A stretch of 64,000 nt of DNA, from contig DMXI01000699.1 in assembly GCA_003483885.1 (NCBI GenBank), forward strand, positions 1 through 64,000, read 5' to 3'. Both the position numbers and the translations under genes were made by a program. The notes beneath the pieces are model-generated. The model did no database searches. It had not been told where the DNA came from and saw only the letters and a program-made list of their open reading frames with translations. Positions 8,701-16,948 of the stretch are shown here, in pieces (the stretch's first letter is position 1; each line of letters opens with the position of its first letter). The DNA comes from Microscillaceae bacterium (GTDB lineage Bacteria > Bacteroidota > Bacteroidia > Cytophagales > Microscillaceae).

Positions 8701-9174
8701 TTATAACCATTTGCGATTGATTTTTCGACGTTTTCGGCGGGCTCTTGGCCTTAACACTATAAAATATAGCGCTAAAAAAGCCGTCAATGTAATGGCAGGT
8801 ATTATAATCCAAGGGTTGGTAATTGCCAATGCAGCTATAATGATGGCCATTAATAACCCTGCCGCAAAAAATACTAAAGCACCCATGATCCACCTGTTGT
8901 TGCCATCATCTATTCTATGCGTTTTTTTAATCTGTTTGTGGCGTTTTCGCTGAGCTTTGCGAATGACTCGTTTGACCATCCATTGTCCAAGCCGGGAGCT
9001 CAAAAATCGCTGCAGCCGTTTTGCCCTCTTTTTGTGTTTTTTGATGCGTTTTTGCTGTTTTTTGTATGATCGTAGTGCGGCTTTATCTGGCAAGGACGCT
9101 TCTGCCATTCCCGATTGGTATTGCACAAAGCTTATTAGACATAAGGTAAAAAGTAATATTCGTTTGATTTTCAT
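8701..9174 (-). CDS. Small basic membrane protein, unknown function
   Basis: A 157-aa protein with a signal peptide or first membrane segment (about 1-26), a very basic helical stretch (about 35-85, many Lys/Arg including KKQQKRIKKHKKRAKR), two adjacent transmembrane helices (about 93-115 and 119-139) and a basic tail (RPRARRKRRKINRK). I do not recognise the family. It is transcribed in the same direction as the caspase operon but 245 bp upstream of it, with a candidate promoter in between, so it is probably a separate unit. It is divergent from the AraC-type regulator at 9300, with 125 bp between starts. The net charge and paired helices would suit a membrane protein that binds phospholipid or nucleic acid; this is speculation. 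Confidence 0.7.
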   Translation of the reverse strand: MKIKRILLFTLCLISFVQYQSGMAEASLPDKAALRSYKKQQKRIKKHKKRAKRLQRFLSSRLGQWMVKRVIRKAQRKRHKQIKKTHRIDDGNNRWIMGALVFFAAGLLMAIIIAALAITNPWIIIPAITLTAFLALYFIVLRPRARRKRRKINRKWL

Positions 9175-9299
9175 AACTTAGGTTAGTTTTGTCAAAAATG
9201 AAATACTTGCTGCTTATGAAGTCATTTATACCATTATTCTCAATTTATTTGATATACTTGCAATATACCTTGGCAGAAGTACTTTAGTAGACATTATTT

Positions 9300-10394
9300 A
9301 TGAAGCTCACCCTAATCAATGCCCTCATTTTGTTGATTATCTTCCAATGCAATGTGTTTACTTTTTACCTCATCACATTGCCCAAAGGCAAAAAAACCAG
9401 TAACCTGATCTTGGCAGGCATTACCTTATGCCTGGGGCTACACTTTACCAACATTTTGGTGGTAGGTTTTTCGGTGTTCAAAGCCATTCCTCAGTTCAAC
9501 CCCATTTTTAGCTTGTTGTATGGGCCGCTGGTCTATTTCTACGCCCAATCGCTTATATACAAGGATATTGACTTGGCTAAACTTCGTTTCAATGTCCATG
9601 CATTTGCTAACATGCCCTTGTTGTCTTATGCCGTGTTTTGGATACTAGACGATTACCAAAATCGCCAAAACAACCAAGCCCTCAATAGCTATGTTACGGT
9701 ACCAGTACTTATCCAGTTTGGCCTCTACTTGCTCATCACTTATCGCTCCTTGGTTCGCTACCAACGCATCTTAAACAATACCCAATCGTCAGTGGTCAAT
9801 ATTCGGCTTTCCTGGCTTAAGTTTATCAATGTGATGATGGCTATTTTTTGGCTTCTGGTCACCATAGAGTTTTTTGTGCCCATTCCTTTTGTGCAGTACT
9901 TTATTGTAGAGCTTATTTTTGCGGCCATTTTATTTATGGTGCTTAGCTTTGTGTACAAAGGACTCCGTCATCCCAATTTTTTTGCAGGGATAGCTGCCGA
10001 GGACGAGGCCGCCACTTTCGAAGCCAAAGAAGTACTCAACAAGCAGTCGTCGGTAAAGCAACAAGACCTGGATGCTGTGCAACAATACATGGAAAACGAA
10101 AAGCCTTATCATACCCCCGAACTCAGTCTGCAACAACTGGCCGAAGCCCTCAAATTTTCGCCTCGTTACCTTTCCCAATTAATCAATCAACAGCTTCAGC
10201 AAAACTTTTTTGAATTTGTCAATACCTATCGCATCGAGGAGGCCAAAGCATTGCTTACTGATCCTGAAAATAGACATATGCGCATCAACGAGATCATGTA
10301 CCAGGTAGGCTTTCAGTCCAAGTCTACATTTAATCAGGTGTTCAAAAAATTTACGGGAGTTACCCCTACTCAATTTCGTGATAAAATTATATAA
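9300..10394 (+). CDS. Membrane-anchored AraC-family transcriptional regulator
   Basis: The N-terminal half contains about seven hydrophobic segments (from residue 5 to about 220), giving a 7TM-like sensor. The C-terminal third (about 254-362) is an AraC double helix-turn-helix: LSLQQLAEALKFSPRYLSQL for the first helix pair, and INEIMYQVGFQSKSTFNQVF followed by GVTPTQFR for the second. This architecture is common in Bacteroidota. It probably senses a membrane or external signal and regulates the neighbouring thioredoxin-like gene 134 bp downstream. Two direct repeats spaced by 20 bp lie in that gap (10401-10434) and are candidate operators. The start codon is ATG; no Shine-Dalgarno sequence is apparent. 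Confidence 0.9.
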   Translation: MKLTLINALILLIIFQCNVFTFYLITLPKGKKTSNLILAGITLCLGLHFTNILVVGFSVFKAIPQFNPIFSLLYGPLVYFYAQSLIYKDIDLAKLRFNVHAFANMPLLSYAVFWILDDYQNRQNNQALNSYVTVPVLIQFGLYLLITYRSLVRYQRILNNTQSSVVNIRLSWLKFINVMMAIFWLLVTIEFFVPIPFVQYFIVELIFAAILFMVLSFVYKGLRHPNFFAGIAAEDEAATFEAKEVLNKQSSVKQQDLDAVQQYMENEKPYHTPELSLQQLAEALKFSPRYLSQLINQQLQQNFFEFVNTYRIEEAKALLTDPENRHMRINEIMYQVGFQSKSTFNQVFKKFTGVTPTQFRDKII

Positions 10395-10400
10395 TCTCCT

Positions 10401-10434
10401 CGTCCAAACTTCAGCAAAACCGTCCGAACTTCGG
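10401..10434 (+). promoter_or_regulatory. Direct repeats, candidate AraC-type operator
   Basis: cgtccAaacttcAg (10401-10414) and cgtccGaacttcGg (10421-10434) match at 12 of 14 positions with a 20-bp period, about two helical turns. They start 6 bp after the AraC-family gene and about 95 bp before the TlpA-like gene. AraC-family regulators typically bind direct repeats spaced by about two turns, so this is a plausible binding site. It is inferred from geometry only. Confidence 0.45.
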
Positions 10435-10528
10435 TAATAAATAGACCGAATACGTGTTTACAGACTCCTTTCTACATTTTTTCATAGTACTTGCCTACCA
10501 TTAAAAATGTTAAACAAACCATATAACT

Positions 10529-11647
10529 ATGAAAAAGTATTTGTTCATTCTAATGACCACTTTAACCAGTGGGCAACTCCACGCCCAATCCAACACTTTA
10601 GACCAAATTACCACCGCGGCAGCCCAGACCATTGCCAATGGTAAGATGTATCGTTACCATTTTAAAAGCTTTGCTAGAGGCAAACTTGCCGACAGGTATC
10701 CAGTCACTTCGGGTAAAGTACAGTTGGTCATTGCTCCCAACGATTTTTCTGGAGCCATTCGCCAAGCCCGCCTCTTGGCCAAATCTCCACAAGGCAAGAC
10801 CGATGTTTACATACATCAAGGAACCGTGTATCGCGTTTTTGCCGATTCTAAAAAGGTATACCGTACCCCTCGCTATCGAGCTGCTTCCAACTTGTTTGAT
10901 GAGCAAATGTTGTTGCCCGCTTACACCCTCAAAGACTTAAAAAACGCTTCTAAAAAACAAGGCAAATTATTACGAGAAGAAAACTATCAAGGTACTGTGT
11001 GTCATGTGGTCAATATTACCTCTGAGGGGCAACTTAATTTGTCGTTTTGGCTAGACAAACGCCAACACCTTATCCACAAAGTAGAAGCCACCACCCCAGC
11101 TTACCCTGGCAGCACTTTGGTAATGGAATTTACCCAGGTAGCAGCAGGACTCCCCGTTCAAGCTACAGTTTTTCAACCCAACATTCCCCCCACCTACACC
11201 TTAGAAGAATACAGTGGCAAATTCCCTAAAATTGGCTCATTGGCCAAAGACTGGAGTGTGGAGACTTACCAAGGTAAAGCCCTGAAGTTATCCGAAATGA
11301 GAGGCAAAGTAGTCGTGTTGGATTTTTGGGCTACCTGGTGTCGTCCTTGTTTACAAGCCATGCCCCATTTACAAAAACTGGCCAACAAATACCAGACTCA
11401 AGGCTTAATCGTGATTGGGCTCACTACTCAGGAGAAAGGTAAGCCACTGGCTATGGCCCAAAAATTAAAGATTCGTTACCCTATAGCCGAGGGCAATGCC
11501 ATAGCCAAGGCTTATAAAGTCAATGGTTTACCTTTTGCCATTGTGATAGGCAAAGACGGCAAGATCGTAGACTTTTTGAATGGTTACTTGGGAACCGAAA
11601 CCGACCAAATGCTGGAAAAAATTGTGAAACAGGCTTTGAAAAACTGA
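10529..11647 (+). CDS. TlpA/ResA-like exported thioredoxin-fold protein
   Basis: An exported thiol-disulfide protein. A signal peptide (1-20, ending LHAQ) precedes an N-terminal domain of about 200 residues resembling the outer-membrane-lipoprotein-carrier-like (DUF2092/LolA-type) folds that often precede TlpA domains (VYIHQGTVYRVFAD, FWLDKRQHLIHKVE). The thioredoxin domain spans about 230-370, with the redox motif WCRPC (Cys271, Cys274) in DFWATWCRPCLQAMPHL and the cis-Pro segment NGLPFAIVIG. It would reduce or isomerise disulfides, or deliver electrons, in the periplasm. A rho-independent terminator lies about 130 bp downstream. The AraC-type gene upstream is the likely regulator. The partner protein cannot be told from sequence. 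Confidence 0.9.
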   Translation: MKKYLFILMTTLTSGQLHAQSNTLDQITTAAAQTIANGKMYRYHFKSFARGKLADRYPVTSGKVQLVIAPNDFSGAIRQARLLAKSPQGKTDVYIHQGTVYRVFADSKKVYRTPRYRAASNLFDEQMLLPAYTLKDLKNASKKQGKLLREENYQGTVCHVVNITSEGQLNLSFWLDKRQHLIHKVEATTPAYPGSTLVMEFTQVAAGLPVQATVFQPNIPPTYTLEEYSGKFPKIGSLAKDWSVETYQGKALKLSEMRGKVVVLDFWATWCRPCLQAMPHLQKLANKYQTQGLIVIGLTTQEKGKPLAMAQKLKIRYPIAEGNAIAKAYKVNGLPFAIVIGKDGKIVDFLNGYLGTETDQMLEKIVKQALKN

Positions 11648-11664
11648 TACTCACCTGCTAAAGC

Positions 11665-11764
11665 ATACTACTAGACATTTTGGCTAAAGTTGACCGTGTC
11701 TTCACGGCCAACGGCGCAGTCACCTTCGTTTGTGGAGACACAAACGAAAAATATCTAGTAGTAT
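11665..11764. repeat. MITE-like dispersed element, copy 1
   Basis: A 100-bp element bounded by 17-bp terminal inverted repeats (atactactagacatttt at 11665-11681 and aaaatatctagtagtat at 11748-11764, one mismatch). Inside are two hairpins: gccgtg-tctt-cacggc and ttcgtttgt-ggagac-acaaacgaa. The reverse complement of the sequence at 34719-34816 matches along its whole length. No open frame is present, so any movement would need a transposase in trans. Confidence 0.75.
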
Positions 11765-11778
11765 ACCACTAAAGTTAC

Positions 11779-11810
11779 CCCGGTTTTGGGTTTAAACCGG
11801 GTATTTTTTC
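11779..11810 (+). terminator. Rho-independent terminator after the TlpA-like gene
   Basis: An 8-bp stem (cccggttt / aaaccggg) around a 7-nt loop (tgggttt), followed by a run of six T. Confidence 0.75.
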
Positions 11811-11913
11811 ACCAGCAATCATTTTTGAACCTGCCAGAAAATAATCTCACCTAAAAAAAATCTCCTTTTACTAAGTTATTCCTCTCCTTTGGCTGGATTG
11901 CCTCATGATTCGT

Positions 11914-11943
11914 TTTGTTTTTCGGGTGATTGTTCTAATTTTG
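11914..11943 (+). promoter_or_regulatory. Bacteroidota-type promoter for the CoA-transferase operon
   Basis: TTTG (11914-11917), an 18-bp spacer and TAATTTTG (11936-11943) match the -33/-7 consensus TTG-N17-23-TAnnTTTG. The promoter is about 112 bp upstream of the ATG at 12056. Confidence 0.5.
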
Positions 11944-12055
11944 ATTGTCGTTTGGGGTAAGTCTCACAAGATATCAACCAAAGTGCTCTTGAGTTATTCA
12001 CTGTGGTTTGTCGTTCCAAACTGACATTTTGAAAAACCAACCAAACTTTTACAAA

Positions 12056-12751
12056 ATGATAAACAAAGTAGTAGCTAACGCTGAAGAGGCGGTAGCCGAC
12101 ATTCCTAACGATTCGGTGTTAATGTTAGGAGGTTTTGGTTTATGTGGTATTCCCGAAAACTGCATTAGTGCACTGGTAGCTAAAAAAATCACTGGTCTCA
12201 CTTGTATTTCCAACAATGCTGGAGTCGACGATTTTGGTATTGGCTTGATGCTACAACAACGCCAGGTAAAAAAAATGATTTCTTCTTATGTAGGAGAAAA
12301 CAAAGAGTTTGAACGACAACTCCTATCGGGCGAGCTGGAAGTAGAGCTTACCCCACAAGGCACCCTGGCAGAGCGTATTCGCGCTGGTGGCGCAGGAATC
12401 CCCGCCTTTTTTACACCTGCTGGCTACGGTACCGAAATCGCCGAAGGCAAAGAATCTCGCGAATTTGATGGCAAAATGTATTTGATGGAAAGTTGGTTAA
12501 GAGCCGATTTTGCCTTGGTAAAAGCCTGGAAAGGTGATACTGCCGGAAACCTCATTTTTAAAGGTACTGCTCGTAATTTTAACCCTATGATGGCTGCTGC
12601 CGGAAAAATTACCATTGCCGAAGTAGAAGAACTCGTACCTGCTGGAACACTAGACCCCAATACCATCCACACCCCTGGGGTATTTATACAGCGTATTTTC
12701 CAGGGAGTAAACTACGAAAAACGCATTGAGCAAAGAACGGTTTCTCAATAA
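12056..12751 (+). CDS. scoA: 3-oxoacid CoA-transferase subunit A
   Basis: The alpha subunit of a succinyl-CoA:3-ketoacid (acetoacetate) CoA-transferase, which moves CoA between succinyl-CoA and acetoacetate in ketone-body or short-chain fatty-acid metabolism in the cytoplasm. The family signature is clear: VLMLGGFGLCGIPENCI near the N-terminus, GAGIPAFFTPAGYGT, and the closing TPGVFIQRI. The start is placed at ATG 12056 (MINKVVANAEEAV) because homologs begin at this point; an in-frame TTG 16 codons upstream (12008) would add an atypical leader. The 231-aa length is normal. The beta subunit begins 50 bp downstream, and both probably use the promoter at 11914-11943. Confidence 0.93.
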   Translation: MINKVVANAEEAVADIPNDSVLMLGGFGLCGIPENCISALVAKKITGLTCISNNAGVDDFGIGLMLQQRQVKKMISSYVGENKEFERQLLSGELEVELTPQGTLAERIRAGGAGIPAFFTPAGYGTEIAEGKESREFDGKMYLMESWLRADFALVKAWKGDTAGNLIFKGTARNFNPMMAAAGKITIAEVEELVPAGTLDPNTIHTPGVFIQRIFQGVNYEKRIEQRTVSQ

Positions 12752-12801
12752 TGATTAATCATCGATGGTAAATTATTAGAAATTTGTAAAAGAAATTAAT
12801 T

Positions 12802-13461
12802 ATGGCTTTAGATAAAAACGGTATTGCACAACGCATTGCCAAAGAATTAAAAGATGGCTACTATGTAAACCTGGGTATTGGCATTCCTACCCTGGTAGCC
12901 AATTACATCCCCGAAGGCATGAACGTGGTGCTACAATCAGAAAATGGCCTGTTGGGTATTGGTCCATTCCCCAAAGAAGAAGACGTAGATGCAGACTTAA
13001 TCAACGCAGGTAAACAAACCATTTCTATGGTAGACGGTTCGGTGTTGTTCAGCTCTGCCGACAGCTTTGGTATGATCCGCGGAGGCCATATTGACCTCAC
13101 CATCTTAGGAGCCATGGAAGTATCAGAAAATGGAGATATTGCCAACTGGAAGATTCCTGGCAAAATGGTGAAAGGTATGGGAGGCGCTATGGATTTGGTA
13201 GCGTCAGCCAAAAACATCATCGTAGCTATGCGCCATGTAGACAAATATGGCAAATCTAAACTTTTGTCTGAATGTACGCTTCCGCTAACTGGGGTACAAT
13301 GTGTAAAGAAAATCGTGACCGAGCTAGGGGTATTTGAGGTAGTACCCGAAGGAGGTTTTAAAGTATTGGAGCGTGCTCCTGGGGTAACTCTAGAAGAAAT
13401 CAAAAATTCAACTGCTGGTAAATTAATCGCAGAAGAAGAAGTACCCGAAATGGCACTATAA
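12802..13461 (+). CDS. scoB: 3-oxoacid CoA-transferase subunit B
   Basis: The beta subunit and partner of the preceding gene, carrying the catalytic glutamate. Visible signatures are YVNLGIGIPTLVANYIP near the N-terminus and the active-site block LQSENGLLGIGP, with the nucleophilic Glu47 that forms the enzyme-CoA thioester, followed by GGHIDLTILGAMEVS and KGMGGAMDLV. At 219 aa it is full length for the family. It lies 50 bp downstream of subunit A in the same orientation, as in most bacteria. A terminator follows at 13490-13535, so the pair forms its own two-gene operon. Confidence 0.94.
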   Translation: MALDKNGIAQRIAKELKDGYYVNLGIGIPTLVANYIPEGMNVVLQSENGLLGIGPFPKEEDVDADLINAGKQTISMVDGSVLFSSADSFGMIRGGHIDLTILGAMEVSENGDIANWKIPGKMVKGMGGAMDLVASAKNIIVAMRHVDKYGKSKLLSECTLPLTGVQCVKKIVTELGVFEVVPEGGFKVLERAPGVTLEEIKNSTAGKLIAEEEVPEMAL

Positions 13462-13489
13462 TCCATTATTGGTGCTTTCAATAATATAC

Positions 13490-13535
13490 AAGCTGCAGTT
13501 GTGTCGTGTTAACTTCCAATTTGCAGCTTTTTTTA
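13490..13535 (+). terminator. Rho-independent terminator after the CoA-transferase genes
   Basis: Stem aagctgca (13490-13497) / tgcagctt (13522-13529) with a 24-nt loop, followed by a T-run. The loop is long, but the stem and U-tract are clear. Confidence 0.6.
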
Positions 13536-13602
13536 TTTAAGATATAAAACATCAAACGAATGAAATCGTTTCCTCAAGAAACTGAAATATAAATTACAAT
13601 TC

Positions 13603-14418
13603 ATGGCAACAAAATATCTACTAAGAATACTTATACTGCTTTTTATGCCTCTGGCACTGACCACTTGTACCAAAGATGGTAAAGTCAACATCTTTAGTCT
13701 GCAAGATGACATAAGACTAGGACGACAGGTAAGAGACCAAATAGCCGCAGATCCTACCCAATACCCTATTTTGAGTAGCATTCAATACCCTGCTTCTTAT
13801 GAGTTTTTGAAAAAAATAAGAGATAATATCTTAAATAGTGGCAATGTAGACAATCGCGACACTTTTGAATGGGAAGTATTCATCATTCGTGGTGATAATA
13901 CTTTGAACGCCTTTGTAACCCCTGGCGGGTATATTTATGTATACACTGGGTTGATCAAGTTTTTGGACAATGAAGATCAACTGGCGGGCGTCATGGGACA
14001 CGAAATAGCCCACGCCGACAAAAGACACTCTACTACTAACCTTACCAAAAAGTATGGGGTGAGTTTATTGCTTGATGTAGTTTTTGGCCGCAATTCTTCA
14101 GGTCTTAGTGGCATTGCCAAAGACATTGCCGGAGGGCTAGGTGCATTGAGCTTTAGCCGCGCTACCGAAAGTGAAGCCGATGCGTTTTCGGTAGAGTATC
14201 TTTCTAAAACCAACTATCAATGTAGTGGCGCAGCTGGATTTTTTCAAAAGATTGAAACCCAAGGAGGCAACAGCACTCCTGTATGGCTTAGTACCCACCC
14301 CAGCCCCGACAATCGGGTTACGGCTATCAACGCCAAAGCTGCCGAATTGGGATGTAGTACTACGGTAAACACAAACCTCGCAGATTATCAGGCTTTCAAA
14401 GATAGTTTGCCTCAATAG
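13603..14418 (+). CDS. M48-family zinc metalloprotease lipoprotein
   Basis: A periplasmic or membrane-attached peptidase resembling LoiP/BepA-type M48 proteins, which act in envelope protein quality control. The N-terminus has a hydrophobic signal followed by a lipobox-like ALTTC with Cys22. The zinc site is HEIAH at 133-137 inside GVMGHEIAHADKRHS, and the third ligand is Glu191 in the conserved ESEADAFSVEYL. A typical NAFVTPGGYIYVYTGLI block precedes it. At 271 aa it has only the protease domain, with no TPR tail as in BepA. It has its own strong terminator (14434-14475). Its neighbours give no clue to substrate. Confidence 0.92.
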   Translation: MATKYLLRILILLFMPLALTTCTKDGKVNIFSLQDDIRLGRQVRDQIAADPTQYPILSSIQYPASYEFLKKIRDNILNSGNVDNRDTFEWEVFIIRGDNTLNAFVTPGGYIYVYTGLIKFLDNEDQLAGVMGHEIAHADKRHSTTNLTKKYGVSLLLDVVFGRNSSGLSGIAKDIAGGLGALSFSRATESEADAFSVEYLSKTNYQCSGAAGFFQKIETQGGNSTPVWLSTHPSPDNRVTAINAKAAELGCSTTVNTNLADYQAFKDSLPQ

Positions 14419-14433
14419 ACACTCCTTATCATT

Positions 14434-14475
14434 AATCCTAAAGAGAATTGGGTTCTCTTTAGGATTTCATTTTTG
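14434..14475 (+). terminator. Rho-independent terminator after the M48 protease gene
   Basis: A perfect 14-bp stem (14434-14447 / 14453-14466, aatcctaaagagaa) with the 5-nt loop ttggg, followed by ttcattttt. It isolates the protease gene from the polysaccharide locus. Confidence 0.8.
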
Positions 14476-14641
14476 AAACCTACTGAACATTTGTTTCAGG
14501 CAAATAATTTTATGTTATTTGTGGCTTCAAAAAAAGCTTTACAAGCAAACGAAGCGCATTAACTCTCTGCATTTCAAGTATTTAGCTTTATAAATCATTT
14601 TTATTATCATCGTAAGATAATTCGAACGAACTACTTAGTTT

Positions 14642-15502
14642 ATGTCCCAAAACTCCTCTCAGGAACAATGGTCAGAAGTTATTACCCCCAAAAAATCTTG
14701 GTTTGATTTAAAACTGGGGGAATTATGGCAATACCGAGATCTCATCATTTTGTTTGTTCGTCGAGATTTTGTTGCTACTACCAAACAAACAGTATTAGGG
14801 CCTTTGTGGCACTTTATCCCAGTAGTAGTAAGCACGCTCATTTTCACGATAGTTTTTTCAGGGGTAGCCAAAATACCTACCAATAACCAACCCCCTTTTC
14901 TGTTTTATCTATGTGGTACAACGATTTGGAGTTTTTTTGCCAGTTGCCTCAGTGGCACGGCCAATACCTTTACCAGTAATGCCAATATTTTTGGGAAGGT
15001 ATACTTTCCCCGCTTGGCCATTCCCTTCTCCATTATTATATCCAATCTGATTCGTTTTGGTATTCAAATGATGCTGTTTTTGGTGTTTTATGCATTTTAT
15101 ATATACCAGGGGAAATACAGCATTGTAGCCAATAAAATGCTACTGCTTTTACCAGTGTTTCTACTCATTATGGCATTTTTGGGGCTAGGTTTAGGTATCA
15201 TCATATCTTCGCTTACGACCAAATATAGGGACCTGAGTAATTTTGTAGGTTTTGGGGTTCAATTATTAATGTATGCCACACCCGTAATCTATCCAAGTAG
15301 CATATTATCCCCTCAGTTTCAGTTTTACATGAAATTTAACCCCATAGCTCCCATTGTAGAGGGCTTTCGACATGCTTTTATGGGCAACGGCAATTTTCAG
15401 CTTTCTCAGCTGTTATTTAGCATTGTAACTACGATTGTCATTTTTACTATTGGTCTTTTGTTGTTTCGTCGCGTAGAAAAAACCTTTATGGATACGGTTT
15501 AA
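14642..15502 (+). CDS. wzm: ABC-2 polysaccharide exporter permease (Wzm-like)
   Basis: The membrane subunit of an ABC transporter that exports undecaprenol-linked O-antigen or capsule-type polysaccharide to the periplasm. About six transmembrane helices are visible between residues 45 and 280. The family blocks include LWQYRDLIILFVRRDF, TVLGPLWHFIPVV, TTKYRDLSNFVGFGVQ and TPVIYP. At 286 aa its length is usual. It pairs with the ATPase gene 80 bp downstream and opens the large polysaccharide locus, so the glycan built by the genes that follow is probably completed in the cytoplasm and exported whole, not assembled by a Wzx/Wzy system. Confidence 0.93.
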   Translation: MSQNSSQEQWSEVITPKKSWFDLKLGELWQYRDLIILFVRRDFVATTKQTVLGPLWHFIPVVVSTLIFTIVFSGVAKIPTNNQPPFLFYLCGTTIWSFFASCLSGTANTFTSNANIFGKVYFPRLAIPFSIIISNLIRFGIQMMLFLVFYAFYIYQGKYSIVANKMLLLLPVFLLIMAFLGLGLGIIISSLTTKYRDLSNFVGFGVQLLMYATPVIYPSSILSPQFQFYMKFNPIAPIVEGFRHAFMGNGNFQLSQLLFSIVTTIVIFTIGLLLFRRVEKTFMDTV

Positions 15503-15582
15503 GAAATCCAACAATTGCGTTATACCTTATTTAGACAAACTAAAAAGTCCTAAACTTCGAATTATCAATTTCATAGAGAGCC

Positions 15583-16887
15583 ATGGCAAATACTGTATTG
15601 AAAGTAGAAAATCTTTGGAAACAATATCGCTTAGGAAGCATTGGCGGAGCTACCCTGAGAGATGATCTATCGATTTGGTGGAATAAGCTCTTAGGCAAAG
15701 AAGCCTCACAACTATCCGCAATCAATACCAACGATAGGGCCAACTCATCAGGAGATTATGTATGGGCATTACAAGACATCAATTTTGAAATTAAACAAGG
15801 GGAAGTTTTAGGAGTCATAGGGAAAAATGGCGCAGGAAAATCTACCTTGCTTAAAATTTTATCAAAAGTAACTGGTCCTACCAGGGGAAGCATTAAAACC
15901 AAAGGGCGTATCGCCTCATTGTTGGAGGTAGGGACTGGTTTTCACCCAGAGCTAACAGGTAGGGAAAATGTGTTTTTGAACGGGGCCATTCTGGGGATGA
16001 ACAAAGCTGAAATTAGGGCCAAGTTTGACGAAATAGTAGATTTTTCAGGGGTAGGGAGTTACATTGATACTCCAGTAAAGCGCTATTCATCGGGTATGTA
16101 TGTCAGATTAGCCTTTGGAGTGGCGGCTCATTTAGAACCTGAAATACTTATTGTGGATGAAGTACTAGCCGTGGGTGATGCTGAGTTTCAAGAAAAAGCC
16201 ATTGGCAAAATGCGAGATGTCAGCAGTGGGCAAGGCCGAACGGTATTGTTTGTAAGCCACAATATGAGTATGGTGAAGAGTTTGTGCGAAGAGGCCATAT
16301 TGCTAGAGCATGGCTGTTTAAAAATGAAAGGTGGGGCCAACAAAGTCGTAGAGAAATACCTCTCTATGGGCATAGAGCAGCAAGGAAAAAGAGTTTGGGA
16401 TAATACAGCAGATGCCCCCAAAATCAAAGATTTGCTCCTGGTACACTCTCTCAGCCTGCAAAAACAAAATCAGGAAATAGATACTGTATTTGATGTAAAA
16501 GAAGAAATCAACATTGCGGTTCAGTATGAGGTGTTTAAGCAAAGTTTTTCGTTTCAGGTGCACTTCTATATCAAAAACCAAAACGGAGTCACCGTATTTG
16601 TAGCGATGGATAATCTGCACAATCCATATACTAAAGAACCTACTCCTGTTGGGCGTTATACCGAAATCTGTAAAATTCCTAAAGATTTCTTGAATGAGGG
16701 CGTATACTATGTAGAAATATTGATTTGTACCAATCCTACTGGACCCAATTATGTCACCTACCCTGATGCATTGAGTTTTTCGGTAACCGATGATATGAGC
16801 CCTACTGGAGTGAGAGGTGATTGGTTTAGAGAATGGCCCAGTTCTATCATCAGAACATCATTCGAATGGCAAATTATTCGTCACTAA
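15583..16887 (+). CDS. wzt: ABC polysaccharide exporter ATPase with glycan-binding tail (Wzt-like)
   Basis: The ATPase partner of the preceding permease. The nucleotide-binding domain (about 1-240) shows Walker A GKNGAGKST (80-88), the family motif EVGTGFHPELTGREN, a signature of the form YSSGM (168-172) and Walker B ILIVDE (188-193). A C-terminal extension (about 245-430) corresponds to the Wzt C-terminal beta-sandwich that, in studied O-antigen systems, recognises a terminal modification of the finished chain. The 434-aa length fits this two-domain form. By analogy export is coupled to chain capping. The methyltransferases later in the locus are candidate capping enzymes, but this is inference. 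Confidence 0.92.
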   Translation: MANTVLKVENLWKQYRLGSIGGATLRDDLSIWWNKLLGKEASQLSAINTNDRANSSGDYVWALQDINFEIKQGEVLGVIGKNGAGKSTLLKILSKVTGPTRGSIKTKGRIASLLEVGTGFHPELTGRENVFLNGAILGMNKAEIRAKFDEIVDFSGVGSYIDTPVKRYSSGMYVRLAFGVAAHLEPEILIVDEVLAVGDAEFQEKAIGKMRDVSSGQGRTVLFVSHNMSMVKSLCEEAILLEHGCLKMKGGANKVVEKYLSMGIEQQGKRVWDNTADAPKIKDLLLVHSLSLQKQNQEIDTVFDVKEEINIAVQYEVFKQSFSFQVHFYIKNQNGVTVFVAMDNLHNPYTKEPTPVGRYTEICKIPKDFLNEGVYYVEILICTNPTGPNYVTYPDALSFSVTDDMSPTGVRGDWFREWPSSIIRTSFEWQIIRH

Positions 16888-16948
16888 AATAATGCACCCC
16901 ACTTTGTTTCAAAAAGTTTAAAACCCAAACAATATTTAATAATATAAT

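Larger units (their letters stand above)
11648..12055. other. Intergenic region with repeat element, terminator and promoter
   Basis: This 408-bp gap holds the 100-bp element at 11665-11764, a terminator for the TlpA-like gene (11779-11810) and a consensus promoter for the CoA-transferase genes (11914-11943). An open frame extends the CoA-transferase subunit upstream to a TTG at 12008, but family alignment favours the ATG at 12056. No other gene is seen. Confidence 0.7.

Noticed and set aside
12903..13481. A 192-codon antisense frame opposite the CoA-transferase beta subunit
   Set aside because: It mirrors the codon pattern of a strongly conserved gene on the other strand, a usual cause of long antisense frames.
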